Positions 36,059 to 47,330 of a stretch of 64,000 nucleotides of DNA are shown here, in pieces (the stretch's first letter is position 1; each line of letters starts with the position of its first letter). The notes below the pieces were generated by a model. That model did not search any database. It was not told where the DNA came from and saw only the letters and a program-made list of their open reading frames with translations. Source of the DNA: Carnegiea gigantea (taxonomy: Eukaryota > Streptophyta > Magnoliopsida > Caryophyllales > Cactaceae); contig JAKOGI010000052.1 of assembly GCA_029747015.1 (NCBI GenBank), positions 1,182,501 through 1,246,500 on the forward strand, given 5' to 3'. Position numbers and translations under genes: made by a program.

Positions 36059-36589
36059 AAATAAAATGATATCAAAATTTAATAGCAATTTACTCTATTT
36101 ATTCAATACTGAGTCATTCCAATCTCATGTCCCAAATATGATAAATTTATTAACTTCCTTCTCGTTTTCAATCCCACTTGTCTATCAAACGTTACTTAGA
36201 GGAACCATTATTAGTTATTAATTATTTAACATTAGAGGAAGCAAAGACAATTTAGTGAAGAATTTCATTTTAATTTGAACTTTTTTTATTAATTTTTCTC
36301 AATTTTTAAAAGAGTTTAGGAAACAAATATCAAACCTCTTAAATGTCTTTTTAAATAGAAGGATAGCACACACACAAGCACACTTGAGGCTGCTTATGAA
36401 AGCCTCGACCACCTTCTCATCTTTTGCTTCCACAAACATGGAAAATGAAAAGAAATGATTTGAGGCACTACCATGTACAAGCACAATCAATTGCAAGCAT
36501 GTAAACTTCATTACTTTGCCTTCATTTATGTCACCTCCCTTTAAGAGCTACTATTTATTTCTCTCACTTTTCTATAGACCTGGAAAATG

Positions 36590-36905
36590 GATAATTCGGT
36601 TCGGGTATAAGTCAAATTAAGTTTGGATCTGGTCATGTTTCGGGTTAGGTGATACTTCGGGTCAGTTTGGTTCAGGTCGGGTGAACTTCAGTTTGGATCA
36701 ACTTCGGGTCAACCGATTTTTTGTCAAATACGCTTGTCATGCAAAAATAAGTAACTTTGTAGAAAATTTCAAGTCGGGTATGGTTCGATTCGGGTTAATT
36801 TGGGTTTTGAATCCACTTTCGGGTGAGCTTATTTTGGATGTCAGGTCGGGTAAAGATCTGAGTCGTTCGGTTCAGGTTTCGAGTCTTGGGTCAATTTTAC
36901 CAGGT
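36590..36905. repeat. Degenerate TTCGGGTCGGGT-type repeat
   Basis: Imperfect words such as TTCGGGT, CAGGTCGGGT, GGTTCGGG and AGTTTGGAT recur with no exact period. Similar text rich in CCGAACCG, CGACCCGAA or CGGTTC occurs near 2700-2850, 3000-3250, 3705-3850, 10640-10860 and 50500-50650. I read these as decayed low-complexity arrays, not genes. Confidence 0.5.
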
Positions 36906-37564
36906 CTACTTTTCTAACAGGTCATTAGACAAAAAAGATTATGAGGAAAAGGAGAATAGAAAAGGCATTTCTCAGTACCACCAACACTCAAAAAGTCAAA
37001 ACCAACCAAATTTGTTTTGTTTTGTTTGTTTTTTTCTTTTCAATCGACAATCTTACATGAACTTTAATTTCTTAATCATTGATTTGACTTTTTTACCCTC
37101 AAGGGCTTCACATAAAATGATCACTAATCAACCCTCCTTTACTTTTTCTCTCCTTTTGGTCTTTGGTTAGGGTATTGCTAATCCTTGGGTGCCCAAATCA
37201 CATCCCAAATCAGGCGTGACTTTCGGCTCTTAATTACCACAATTATCACATTGCACAATCTACTCAGACCCCATGAGGAAGTCATCTTTTAATGCTAAAA
37301 CCATCCTTAAGCAAAGTTCAAGCAATAGTGACAAGTGACTGAGAAGGTTTGAATCTTTCTAATCGACATTTATATAAGTAACCCAAGTCAAAAACATTGC
37401 AAAGACTTAGAATTTGGTTAAATTTCATGACTTTAATTTTTACATTTGAAATCTTATTGCATCGATTTCAAGCTCTCATATGAATAGTTTAAAGACTCCT
37501 TTATACATTTAAAGACTCCTAAAAGTTTTAAGTCTAATTTAGAAATTTCTGAAAATATTTCTTG

Positions 37565-37680
37565 GATTCAGCTTCTCTACAGGCACCTGCCGGTAGAGAT
37601 AAGGCTGCCTACATCTGAATCTCCCCAGACCCCATGAAAGCGAGATCCACACTGAAAGGTAGTGGTGGTGGTGGTGTTAG
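37565..37680 (+). repeat. SINE-like fragment
   Basis: ACCTGCCGGTAGAGATAAGG, CTGCCTACATCTGAATCTC and CCCAGACCCCATG form a pattern I associate with the body of plant SINEs. Part of it (TAAGGCTGC-TACGTCTG) recurs near 55835-55860. The A box is not clear, so this may be a truncated copy. Confidence 0.4.
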
Positions 37681-38000
37681 AAATTTCTGAAAATATCTAA
37701 GTGGATCAGATGAACTTGACATAAGTAAAATCACCTTATGATGGCTCATTATCATTTGGGGGGGGGGGGAAAAAGAAATAAATAAAGAAAAGATGCCATG
37801 TTGTCTACTTTGCATGAACACTCATAATACTACCCTATAAAGCAAAAGAGATGGCTGACGTCCAAAGCAAGCCATCCATCCATCCCACTCAGAGAAAGAC
37901 TCACAACTAATACAGAGTGCTACATCCACAAGCCTTTCCTACTAATATATTCAACCACTTGAATATAATATTTGACCATCAAAAGGTTCAAAAACCATGC

Positions 38001-38008
38001 TATATAAG
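38001..38008 (+). promoter_or_regulatory. TATA box of the small-protein gene
   Basis: TATATAAG lies 50 bases before the start codon at 38051. The in-frame ATG at 37997 overlaps the box itself and would be upstream of transcription, which decides the start in favour of 38051. Confidence 0.65.
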
Positions 38009-38050
38009 GCCAAAGCTCCAACCAGCATCAGCATACTTACCACAGAGAAA

Positions 38051-38383
38051 ATGAGCACAGCAGCAGCCCCACTTGCAATAGGCACCAGAGGCACAGTGGG
38101 ATCGCTTGTCAGAAGAGAGATAGAGTACTTTCGGAGGATCGAGCTTGATCGTGGTGAGACATCTAAGAAGCCGAAGCCCAAAAGTTCTGTGGGTTTCTCG
38201 AGCCCATCGAAGACAAGAACATTCGGGTCCCTGATGAGCTGGAGATCAAAGAAGAGGAGGCCAAGCAGTAGCAATAGCAACACTAGCAGTTTTCTGCCTA
38301 GTATATGCTCTGCAGTGGAAGTCTCAGAAAGCAAGAGGTTCAGTTATAGGGTTCTGAAATCAGATGTACAAAATATTCATTAG
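38051..38383 (+). CDS. Small plant protein of unknown function, single exon, 110 aa
   Basis: The product starts MSTAAAPLAIGTRGTVGSLV and continues RREIEYFRRIE. This GT-GSLV-EIEYF core resembles a family of roughly 100-residue angiosperm proteins without known function. The rest is basic and Ser-rich (KSSVGFSSPSKTR, WRSKKRRPSSSNSN), which suggests a small soluble, perhaps nuclear or phosphorylated, protein. There is no signal peptide, membrane span or intron. The start is fixed by the TATA box 50 bases upstream. It converges tail-to-tail with the kinase gene, whose stop lies 463 bases away. Function is not assigned. Confidence 0.75.
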   Translation: MSTAAAPLAIGTRGTVGSLVRREIEYFRRIELDRGETSKKPKPKSSVGFSSPSKTRTFGSLMSWRSKKRRPSSSNSNTSSFLPSICSAVEVSESKRFSYRVLKSDVQNIH

Positions 38384-38845
38384 TGAATTTGATTTCTTCA
38401 TGTCTTTAGTCTCATTGGTCTTGCCTCTCTCCCCCCCCCCCCTTTTCTTTTTTCGGCACTGGAAATGAAAAGCTTGAGCATAAATAAAAGCAATACGTTG
38501 AAGTCATTCAAGTAACAGAGTGAATATGCATTTCCAAGCACCCTTTTTGCAGGTGTGACCCTTACAACAATTGCTGCCTGATTTCTGAAGTCTGACAGAC
38601 TGATGGGAAATCTGAAGAGAAATTTGAGGATCATGGGTCAAATTTGGGGTGGGGGTCCTAAAAATTTACAAATTCTAGCTGTTAATGAATACACACTAGC
38701 ATCCAAAATCTGCATGTCTCATGGAACTGTAAGATGCGTTAGCATGTGAGAAGGGAGGTGTTGTTGAGAACAAAGGAGTTATGCTTCTTTTTGCATAAAA
38801 TCTTCTCTAGTTTGGTGTTTCCAATTTGCCTGGATCTCCACTTAT

Positions 38846-41800
38846 CTACCTCTTTATTGCTTCATCGTCTGCATCTATATCATTGCCTCTTATGATGATA
38901 CCTGTTGGGCTTCCAAGTTCATCACTCTCGCTTTCATGTTCACTTCCGCTTTCATGTCCATCAGTTGCGCTTTCAGGGTCATTAGTCAGGCTTTCCGGTT
39001 CATCAGACTGGCTTTCATGGCCATCAGTCAGGCTTTTGGGGTCATCAACCAGGCTTTCAGGTTCCTTAGCCGGGCTTTCAGGTTCATTAGCTTGGCTTTC
39101 AGGGTCATTGGTCGGGCTTCCACGGTCCTCAGTCGGGCTTTCAGGTTCGTTAGCTTGGCTTTCAGCGTCATTGGTCGGGCTTCCACGGTCCTCAGTCGGG
39201 CTTTCAGGTTCATTAGCTTGGCTTTCAGAATCATTGGTCGGGCTTCCACGGTCCTCAGTCGGGCTTTCAGGTTCATTAGCTTGGCTTTCAGAATCATTGG
39301 TCGGGCCTCCACGGTCCTCAATGGGGCTTTCAAAGTCATCAGCTGAGCTTGCTAGAGACTCAACAGCAGTTACAATGTCACTGATTAGGGGTCGGATGCT
39401 AGGCTCTTCTTGTAGGCACATGGCTGCAACTGCAAGGGCTTGGTGCAGACCTTTAACTGGATACTTGTCTCCAAGCCGTGGATCAACCATTTTCATAAAC
39501 ATGTTTCTGTCCTTAAATAGTGGTTCTGCCTGCAATATCAGAACCAGGCATCAGAACTTAATCATGAACAAATTACAAATGTAATATTGAATATACAACT
39601 GCATTATAAGAGAGATTGAGCTTAAGCTTTGACATACGTACCCAAGGAACTAGATTCTGCTCTTCAGTCGACTTAGTAGGATCGATGGCTCTCCTCCCCG
39701 AAATCAGCTCAAGGAACACAACTCCGAAGCTGTAGATATCTGACTTTGTGGTGAACTGACCGGTCATTCCATACTCAGGTGCACAATAGCCGTATGTTCC
39801 CATCACCCTGGTTGAGACGTTGTCCTTGTCACCAGCTGGACCTGTCTCAGCAAGCCCAAAATCAGAGAGTTTTGGGTTGAAATCCTCATCTAATAGGATA
39901 TTAGATGTCTTGAAGTCACGATATATTATTGGCGGATTGGCAGTCTCATGAAGATATTGTAGTCCTTTTGCAGCGCCTTCAGCTATCTTCATCCTTGTGC
40001 GCCAATCCAGCGGCTCCTTGTTTGGTGGCAGATCTGAGATATGTATGCAGGAATTCGGTATATCCCAGTGCTTAAACATATGTTAGAATAGAAAGGAAGA
40101 GAATAGAAAGGAAGCTTGAGAAGACAACCAACAATAAAAGACATGCAAATTCACCTAAACGTGCTTCATGTAAATGAGTACAGATGCTCAACAATCATCC
40201 CACAAAGACAATGTATAATGAATACAAGTGTTTGGGATCTGAAGTAATGCAGTGACATAGACGCAGAGTCCCTTGATCTGATAATTTACCTAGGAGGCGA
40301 TTTTCCAAAGATCCATTTGCCATGAACTCATGGACCAACATTCTTTGATCGCCATCAGCACAATATCCAATGAGATTGACAAGACTCGGGTGGCTAACAA
40401 GACTCAACTTGAAAACCTCAGAGAGGAAGTCCTTGCTCCCTTGCACTCCACTTCTATCAAGGCTCTTTATGGCCACGACCTGATCATTGCACAAAAACAG
40501 GATGAGAATGTTAGAAGACTAAAACCCAAGATGGTGCTTGGTTTCCAAACCCTACACAACAAACAACAATCCCACAGAACTAGGTCCATGGGAGCCTGGA
40601 TTTATGCAACCTTAACACTGACATGAGCTCGGTTTCAAAAAGCACATTTCATATCCTGAGTGCACAAAACAATACCTTATCTATTGATTGAATGTATCCT
40701 CGGTACACCCTCCCAAAACCACCTTCACCGACCAGATTGTCACTGCTGAAGTTGTTGGTTGCAGTAGCCATTTGGCGAAATGTGAAAGCTTGGGCAGGTA
40801 TATTATGCTCATCGATTGATATCCCAGCATCAATAGGTGCTTCATCTTTAGGCACTTCACTGTTAGGCACTTCTTTTTTGGTCACTTCAGCGGCAGTTAC
40901 AGCAGCGGCCTGCTTCTTCTTACCTGTTGCGTTATGTACAAATGCCAACAAGCATGGTCAGAAAAGAAGTTGAGTGCAAGTCTTTGGAGCTATCAATTTG
41001 GGCATTTCCAACATCAATCATACATGAAAATGACACAATGATCATCTCATTTACTGCCAAAAAACAAGTATGGTATTCCTTACAAAGAAAATTTTTGGAA
41101 CTTTCTGATTGTCTTTTCGATTTTACTTGTTTTTTGGGGCGGGGGGGTGGGGAAGTAATGAGGCTCCCCTAACCTGGCCCATTATTAGGTCAAAGATAGA
41201 TCTAGGGAAGCCTGTCATGACACGAGATGATCATATGACAGGAATCCAACTCAAAATTACTAAAAGAAACAAGAACACAAGATACGTTTTGGCTCTTTAG
41301 AGCTATCATCTACGATTGTTAGGCAAATCTAAGTTGTATCCAAAATCTATACAAATATTGACAAGATATCAACTGGGTAAATCCTACCTATCGTGATTAG
41401 CTCTAGTCAACCGTAGGAGTGAACTGCTGATTGGATGGAGGGAATACAGACAATCTACGGTGTGTTACATGACAATTAAACCTCCAACGTCAAGGAAGCA
41501 CCCTTGATCCTCTTCACTTCTTTCTAAATCCATGTATGCTATTCTAATGAACTTGGCAAAACCAAATTATATCTCATAATTCTACATGAACAATCCAAAA
41601 CTAACCTCAGACAAGGCATTCTACATTTAACCCTAACCCATCTAGATAAATTGACAGGAAACCCAAAGATACCCCCCCCCCCAAAAAAAAAACACCCAAA
41701 AAAAATGGAGCCCATACAACCCATTTGTTAGGTTTATTGTCAACAACCATACACACAAAAGACACTAACAAAGATCTCCTAAAGCCATGCATTTCTACAT

Positions 41801-41967
41801 GCTCATTTCTTAATGCAATCATAAAGATAACAGAAAAACCTTCATGGGCCATAATTAATGATTGATCAAAGGAGAAAGAACCAACCTCTGGCAGCAGACC
41901 TAAAACCAAAGGTCTTGACAATGGTGGTGATGGAAACTTTGCCTTCAGACTTTTTGTCTTTCTTCAT
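38846..41967 (-). CDS. Receptor-like cytoplasmic kinase, RLCK-VII/PBL type, with repeat tail, 5 exons, 531 aa
   Basis: Ser/Thr kinase of the PBS1-like class that relays signals from cell-surface receptors. Exons in order: 41967-41886, 40923-40676, 40479-40290, 40033-39642, 39529-38846, total 1596 bases, frame closed. Residues 1-70 are Lys-rich then acidic. [13 protein letters not shown] precedes the kinase core: glycine loop GEGGFGRV (93-100), Lys115 in VAIK, Glu131 in helix C, YRDFK with Asp213 (RD kinase), DFG Asp231, and a [12 protein letters not shown] activation-loop end. All needed residues are present, so an active kinase is expected. From 371 to 454 there are four 21-residue units, then a further Glu/Ser/Pro-rich tail ending in [17 protein letters not shown]. 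Unlike most relatives, the start MKKDKKSEG lacks the Gly2/Cys lipidation signal; a missed upstream exon is possible. A 21-base A-run (sense) sits right before the ATG. Confidence 0.9.
39080..39331 (-). repeat. Coding minisatellite, four 63-bp units
   Basis: Four consecutive units encode ESP-T/I-EDRG-S/G-PTND-x-ESQANEP with the variable residue S, S, A or P. Unit-to-unit identity is high. The array keeps other frames open on both strands, which explains several long spurious reading frames, including a 252-residue one on +. It lies just after the kinase domain and continues as a more degenerate ESL-DDP-type array to about 38920. Confidence 0.95.
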
Positions 41968-42489
41968 GATTTTTTTTTTTTTTTTTTTTTGGGTTTCTGC
42001 TTTTATTTCTTTTTTAAAAAAATAAATAAATGTTCTAGGCTAATGAATCCCTTCCTCTCTGTTGCAGGGGTATCTACCCTTCTGCTGCTGGTGATGCTTC
42101 AAGGCAGGGAGCCCTGCAACAAGCAAGGAAGGTCATCCCTTTCTGATTCCCTTCTTCCCTCCCCAAAAATGCCCACTTGTCATTTTGCTCAAATTTAGCA
42201 ATTCATCACAAACCACCCATTTCAAAATTAGCCTCCTTAAATTAAATTCCTACCCTTTTGTTTTTATCCTTCATTTTTTTAATTTTTGGGTTTAACAATT
42301 GGCATTTTTCTGTTTTGCTGTATGATTATTGTTGAGACAAGGATAAAATTGGATATTAGTGATTTTAAAAACTATTATTTGTGTTATTTTTTGTTTGGGA
42401 TTTTTTTTTTGGCGTTAAAGATGAGATTGTTTACATCTAATTCTCCTCAAATTCTATTTTATGATTGCACATTTAAACTATCATAACTT

Positions 42490-42815
42490 ATTGCTGATCA
42501 GTACTCAGTGTTAATGAGTGATGATTGATGTTGATGGGTGCTGGTGAGTACTAATTAGTGTTAATGAGTGCTAAAATTACAATTAGAAAATATAACTAAA
42601 TACTTATCAGTATTAATGAGTACTTATCAATACTAATGAGTGTTGATAAGTGTTAATAGGTGTATATCAATCCTGACAAATGGTGATGAATCCGATAAGC
42701 ATTGATGAGTTCTTATTAGCACTAATCAGTGCTTATTAATGCTGAGCAATGCTGATCATCCCTAATGAGTGTTTATCAATGTTTATTAGTGCTACATATT
42801 GATGATAAATACTTA
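42490..42815. repeat. Degenerate GTTGATGAGTGCTTATCA-type array
   Basis: Imperfect words (AATGAGTG, GTTGATGAG, ACTTATCA, GTACTAAT, GTGCTGATT) fill about 330 bases with no fixed unit. The same vocabulary returns at 44085-44225. It looks like a heavily mutated short tandem array. Confidence 0.6.
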
Positions 42816-44084
42816 TAAAAACTGGGGGAAAAAACAAACTTGAGTGGCATTTCCACTAATTGTTGCTAGTTGGCAATTTATCCTCAAGCCACCCATTTCA
42901 AAATTGGCCTCCTTAATTAAATTAGGTTCCTACTCTTTTATTTTTATCCTTTGTTTTTTGAATTTCTAGGTGTAACAATTGGCATTTTTTGATAGTTGCT
43001 GCATGCTTGTTGAGACAAAGATAAAATTGGCCACCATTTATTTTTTTTAAGACAAAAATATTTGGGTTCTTTTTTGTTTGGGAGTATGTCTCTTAAAGTA
43101 TTTTAGATATGACTATTTGCATTTGAATCTTCTCAAATTCTATTTGAATAACATTTAGGTCGCACTTAGTTGTTATTCTTGGTGTTGTCGGATTTTCTTT
43201 TGTTTGGACGGTTGGCAATCCCGTCCAAGACTATGGAATTGTTTTCGTCTTGGAGACTAGAATAGCTAGGGGGAGTGAGGAATAGGGGACTTATGGAGCT
43301 TGCCCCATAAAGCTAGATGTTGGGAAAACTCCCATTGTTGCTTGGTTAATTTGAGGCCACAATGCTCAAAAAAATTTATGTTCTATGACTTCACTTTTTG
43401 TAATGTGGTTCTTTAAGTTTGTCTGCAAACCTCATTGCTCTTCAATGCTTCATTTCATGGATGTCTTCCACAATTACACAAGAGACCCTGATGGTTAAAT
43501 GGCAAATTATTATATACGTACGTGTATTTGTCATACGAGTGGTTATTAACATATATTTTGCTTATGTGGTCTTCGATATTACATACTCTCAGGTGTATGA
43601 TATAGGCTTTTGAATGAATTAAGTTATTAGATTTGTTTGAAAATTGGGGTCAAATTTAGAATTAATTTTGTTTTTAACTTGAGTTGTTACTGAACTAAGT
43701 CGTATTTAGGTTCGGATGATGGCTAGTTATAACTCAACATGAATTAATTTAGCTTCATATTGATATGTTGCAATAGTCTATTTTCAACCAGCCTTATTCA
43801 ATCCCAACTTCTCTTCCCCCATCTTTACTATGTAAGTATTGGATAATGCATATAAAAGAAATGTTTATATTGAACACATTTTACAAAGATGTTTACCCTA
43901 ATGAGTTTGTTTGATCGGTCTTGATAGAACTAGCTTGAGCCAATCAAATTTTGCTATGTTTGATTTTTAAGTAGCTATGTTGATTTTCAACACTTTATGA
44001 GCATTCATTCATACAATAACTCATCTTTAATATCTATTCTTTTTAACTTATCACAAGTAGTTGATTGTTGATTAGAGTTGATGA

Positions 44085-44225
44085 ATACTGACAAGTGTTA
44101 ATCGATGATGCAGTACTAATCAATACTTATTAGTATTGTCAATGCTGAATAGTGCCTGTGAATGTTGATTAGTGCTGAATAGTGTTGATGAATATGAAAG
44201 TAGTGTTGATCCGTGCTAGACGGTG
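44085..44225. repeat. Second segment of the degenerate GTTGATGAGTGCT array
   Basis: Words such as TTGATGAATACTGA, AGTGTTAATCGATGATG, AGTACTAATCAATACTTATT and TGTTGATTAGTGCTGAATAG continue the pattern of 42490-42815, about 1.3 kb away. It directly abuts the LINE remnant, whose own sequence contains a GATGATGCAGTACTAATC stretch much like the repeat. Confidence 0.55.
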
Positions 44226-44249
44226 GGTGCTTCAACCCAATTCAACTCA

Positions 44250-45600
44250 TTACCAGAAAACCATTACATCATATCAGAGCTTTGAGGCAGATAATGATGT
44301 TTCTTTTGTTTTTTGAACATGCGAAGTAACAATGGAATGCATGGTAAGATAATCTCAAGACTGTCATAATATTTACGACATTATCTCCAATTCGATCAAG
44401 TGCTAATTGATGATGCAGTACTAATCGTCCTCGTGCATCAACATAAGTTCCATAAAAGTCTGCTAACTGCGTCGATATCGTCCCTATGTCCATCTTACTT
44501 TTCTTGGTCTCTGAAAAGAAGACCACCCGGGGCGAGAGCCTTCGCAACAAAGCACGAATGTCTTTAACTGCCTAGGTCTCGCCCAACCCCTAGCAGTTTA
44601 GACTTAGAATAATCAGTTTTCCCAGTGCTTACTGCCACCACACGGACCTTGGCATGCCAGTCTGCTCACTTATGGCACCAAGTTTCCTTTTGAAGATCTC
44701 ACCCGACGGTGTTGTCTCGTCTAGATCGTCAGTATCCCCCCTCCCTATGTGTACTACGCCATCCCCATGCATTATTGTTATCTGGGAGTGGTGATTCAAT
44801 GAAAGTGAGCTTGATTCGAGAGGTATGGCTTGGTCTGCGGTTCCTGGACGCTGTAAACAAGCGTCGTTCCTCGGCTAGTTCAGTCTCGACATTCCTCCTA
44901 TGCGATTTCAAAGGGGATGCCCTCAGCCATGCTCCATATTGTAGCTCACCCACCGAAGTACGTATCAGAATCACAATCCTCGCAAGATTTTGTGGTATGA
45001 CCCAAGACCCCGGCCCACATCCATAACAGAAATCGTGTAGTTTTAAGTATTTGAATCTTATCCATATTGACTTTCCGTCCACCTTCATTGTGACCCCCTC
45101 CTTTACATCAACCCTAAAGCATAGTGCTTTATCTGCCCCGAGCATGTCTTCCTCCTTATGACAACTCACAAAGTCACCGACCTTGGCTACCGAAAATTTT
45201 GCAAAGGCACTCGTTTGCCGCACAGCCGGTACGTCATAGGCTTTCACCCACGTCCACTCCTTCAGAATGAGAAGATGGCCATCAAAAGCCCATGGCCCTT
45301 CGTTAAGAATCGAGTCTTTTTTTTTTTTTTTTTTTTTACGCAAGAAGAACTGAAACAAGAACAAATTTTTGTCTAATTCCTTCACAAGCATTCTCCTCAA
45401 AGGTCCCCAAGATTGTTTGCATGAAGGTTTTCATCGCCTTGACGCTAAAGGTATTAGTCATGAGGAATTTCCCCAGCACACTAAGTGCAATCTCCTCCTT
45501 TCCGCCCTCTGGAATCTTCTCCTCATATTCCACTGCTTCTTCTTCCTCTTTAGTCAATTTGAGTTTGTCCCACTCAACAACCAGTTCATCCGCCATGGTG
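44250..45600 (-). mobile_element. Truncated non-LTR (LINE) retrotransposon: ORF1 and start of endonuclease
   Basis: On the minus strand, a start at about 45597 begins MADELVVEWDKLKLTKEEEE. This is the gag-like ORF1 with the DUF4283-type block (LNEGPWAFDGHLLILKEW) and a zinc-knuckle start (KLHDFCYGCG). Its CCHC part is shifted out of frame and then resumes as QYGAWLRA. A 22-base A-run (T-run at 45317-45338 on +) replaces part of ORF1. Around 44600-44510 the endonuclease opening follows (LNC-GLG, then ALLRRLSPRVVFFSETK). Nothing of the reverse transcriptase follows, so the copy is broken and inactive. Confidence 0.8.
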
Positions 45601-45999
45601 TGTTCAAACTTCAAACTGTTTCACACTCAGGTATGATGACCCGCGACTCACCCGGGGAAAGAGAAAGCCAACGCACCGTGACTACAACCAAGCCTACACT
45701 GAGGCAGATCTCATCAGCAAAATCCCCACCGGATGGGGGGTGGAGAACTCTGACAACAAGTCACTATGGCAGCGCTAGGGTTGGAGGGAAAATCTTAAAA
45801 TACATTGGTTATCATGAATTGAACAAGAACAATAACACACAGTTACAAGCACTCAGGTTTTGCTAAAAATATGAGGTATCTTATCAGGTACTTATTAGCT
45901 CATCATTCTTAACGGTCAATCAGATGTGCATTTTTTTAATAATCATACAATTTTTTTAACAATATAAAGCAAATCAACCTGTCAAGTGCCCATCTGCAC

Positions 46000-46567
46000 C
46001 CCGTTTGTAGACCATAGAATATCAGGAACCCCCTCTCAAAGTATTTAATTTATATTGGGGCATTGAGTTTTTTTGCCCACTTCAATGCTATCACGCTCCT
46101 TCAGAATCCACAATGACGAACTTGGATTTTTAACAACGAATTCAGAGAAGATAGGACAGCGGCCCTCAAGAACACTCAAGGAAGAGAGAGAGCCCCCCCA
46201 AAAAAAAAACTAAGAGAAGTTACGAGGGAGGAGGGAGAAAATGAACCCCATAAAATAGAAAAAAACAAGGATCCGGAAATTAACCGGGACTTTGAACCCG
46301 ACGTGAATCGAACACGCAACCTTCTGATCTGGAGTCAGACGCGCTACCATTGCGCCACGGATCCGGTTGCTGTTAAATCGTCTCTGTTTCCATTTAAAAT
46401 CGTAACTGTCCCAAATCACGCCTCTTCCCCACTTGATTATGCTTAAAATTACAAATTTGGCTTAACGTGCAGTGTTACCATTCAAGAACCTTCCATATGA
46501 TCTACAACGTTTTATTGAATCTTATTGTCTATACGCATCATCCAGTTTGGTTTTTGAACAGGATCAT
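46000..46567. repeat. Segmental duplication carrying tRNA-Trp, copy 1
   Basis: This 568-base block is colinear with 49083-49636. Shared marks: CATAGAATA-CA-GAACCCCCTCTC, TTTAATTTATATTGGG, TCAATGCTATCACGCTCC, ACAACGAATTCAGAGAAGAT, the tRNA gene, and CATCATCCAGTTTGGTTTTT at the right end. Differences are point changes and small gaps. Confidence 0.9.
46293..46364 (-). tRNA. tRNA-Trp (anticodon CCA), copy 1
   Basis: A 72-nt gene without intron. The acceptor stem GGATCCG pairs with CGGGTTC (two G-U pairs), with discriminator A. The D arm is GCGC/GCGC around AATGGTA. The anticodon stem TCTGA/TCAGA holds loop CTCCAGA (CCA at the anticodon position). The T arm is GCGTG/CACGT around TTCGATT. Internal A and B boxes are intact. 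A run of seven T follows about 30 bases downstream in the sense strand and may end transcription. The sequence is identical to copies 2 and 3. Confidence 0.97.
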
Positions 46568-46994
46568 AAAGCCTTCTCAATACGAATTTCCCATACTGCT
46601 CTTTTAGTTTCCTCTACAGTAGGTGTTGTACATAAGGTTCTTTACTACTGAAGAGACAATCTAGGTCCTGTTTGAATAAAAGTGACGTCGCACATTTGCA
46701 ATTCCTGCGGATAGGAACTCATTAGAGCTTTAAAGAAATCCATAAACATTCTTTTGAGCTCTACCTGGTCTTTAATTAGCTCCAAGCATCATTCTCTAGT
46801 CTAGACCAGTAATTTCTAAAGAAGCTGATTCGGAAAAATATGGACCTTATGGCCCGTCACCATCCACCATGGCAATAGGCCTAAACAAGTTAAGTCAGAA
46901 AACTCACACATCAGTCGTCTGGGCCAGCAAAAGAAGGCCAAATCGGCCAAAATGAAGGAAAATGATAAAATGAGTATCCTGTCCATGAGTTGCT

Positions 46995-47330
46995 CTGGCT
47001 ATAAATAGACACCCCCATCATATCTAGCACAGGATTCAAGTGATCACCAGAATTCATATTGTCAGAGCATGTTCTTAGGCAACAGTATTTTCAGATATTT
47101 TCATCCTCAAAGTTACAACCTTTAAAGATCTATTCTTTATCATCAATTTCTTCTAGATCCCTAACTTGACCGTCGGAGGACTCGTTCCTCGGGTCCCCAA
47201 CCGAGGTCTGCCTTTTTGGCAGGTCTTGAGCTCTAGGCCGAGTCAACTTCGAAGATTGCCGCACATAATCCCGCTCGTCCGACTCATCATAAAAATTAGC
47301 TTCTCCGGAAACAAAAACTATTCTAGTTTT
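46995..47330 (+). mobile_element. Probable LTR fragment with TATA box
   Basis: TATAAATAG near 46999 is followed by TAACTTGACCGTCGGAGGAC, TCGGGTCCCCAACCGAGG, and a TTTTTGGCAGG element. The TAACTTGACCGTCG-AG motif is shared with 4490-4505. This reads as the U3/R region of a plant Gypsy-type LTR; no partner LTR or gene was found. Confidence 0.45.

Larger units (their letters stand above)
35036..38000. other. Intergenic spacer with SINE and SINE-like fragments
   Basis: It starts with the phospholipase 3' region. A good SINE (35868-36058), a degenerate CGGGT-rich tract (36590-36905) and a SINE-like fragment (37565-37680) are listed separately. A G-run occurs near 37758. No gene was found between the phospholipase stop and the TATA box of the small gene. 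Confidence 0.65.
41968..44249. other. Spacer upstream of the kinase, repeat-rich
   Basis: This begins with the 21-base T-run (A-run in the kinase sense) and the presumed kinase promoter. A roughly 90-base stretch (TTCAAAATTAGCCTCCTTAA, TTTTTATCCTT, TTAACAATTGGCATTTTT) occurs twice, near 42220-42310 and 42890-42990. Degenerate repeats at 42490-42815 and 44085-44225 are listed separately. No gene is supported. Confidence 0.6.

Noticed and set aside
37997..38050. Upstream in-frame ATG for the small protein
   Set aside because: It overlaps the TATA box, so it should not be in the transcript.
38826..39584. A 252-codon + strand frame rich in Ser/Leu opposite the kinase tail
   Set aside because: It lies entirely over the kinase's last exon; the 63-bp repeat keeps several frames open on both strands. 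The minus frame has kinase homology and splice support.
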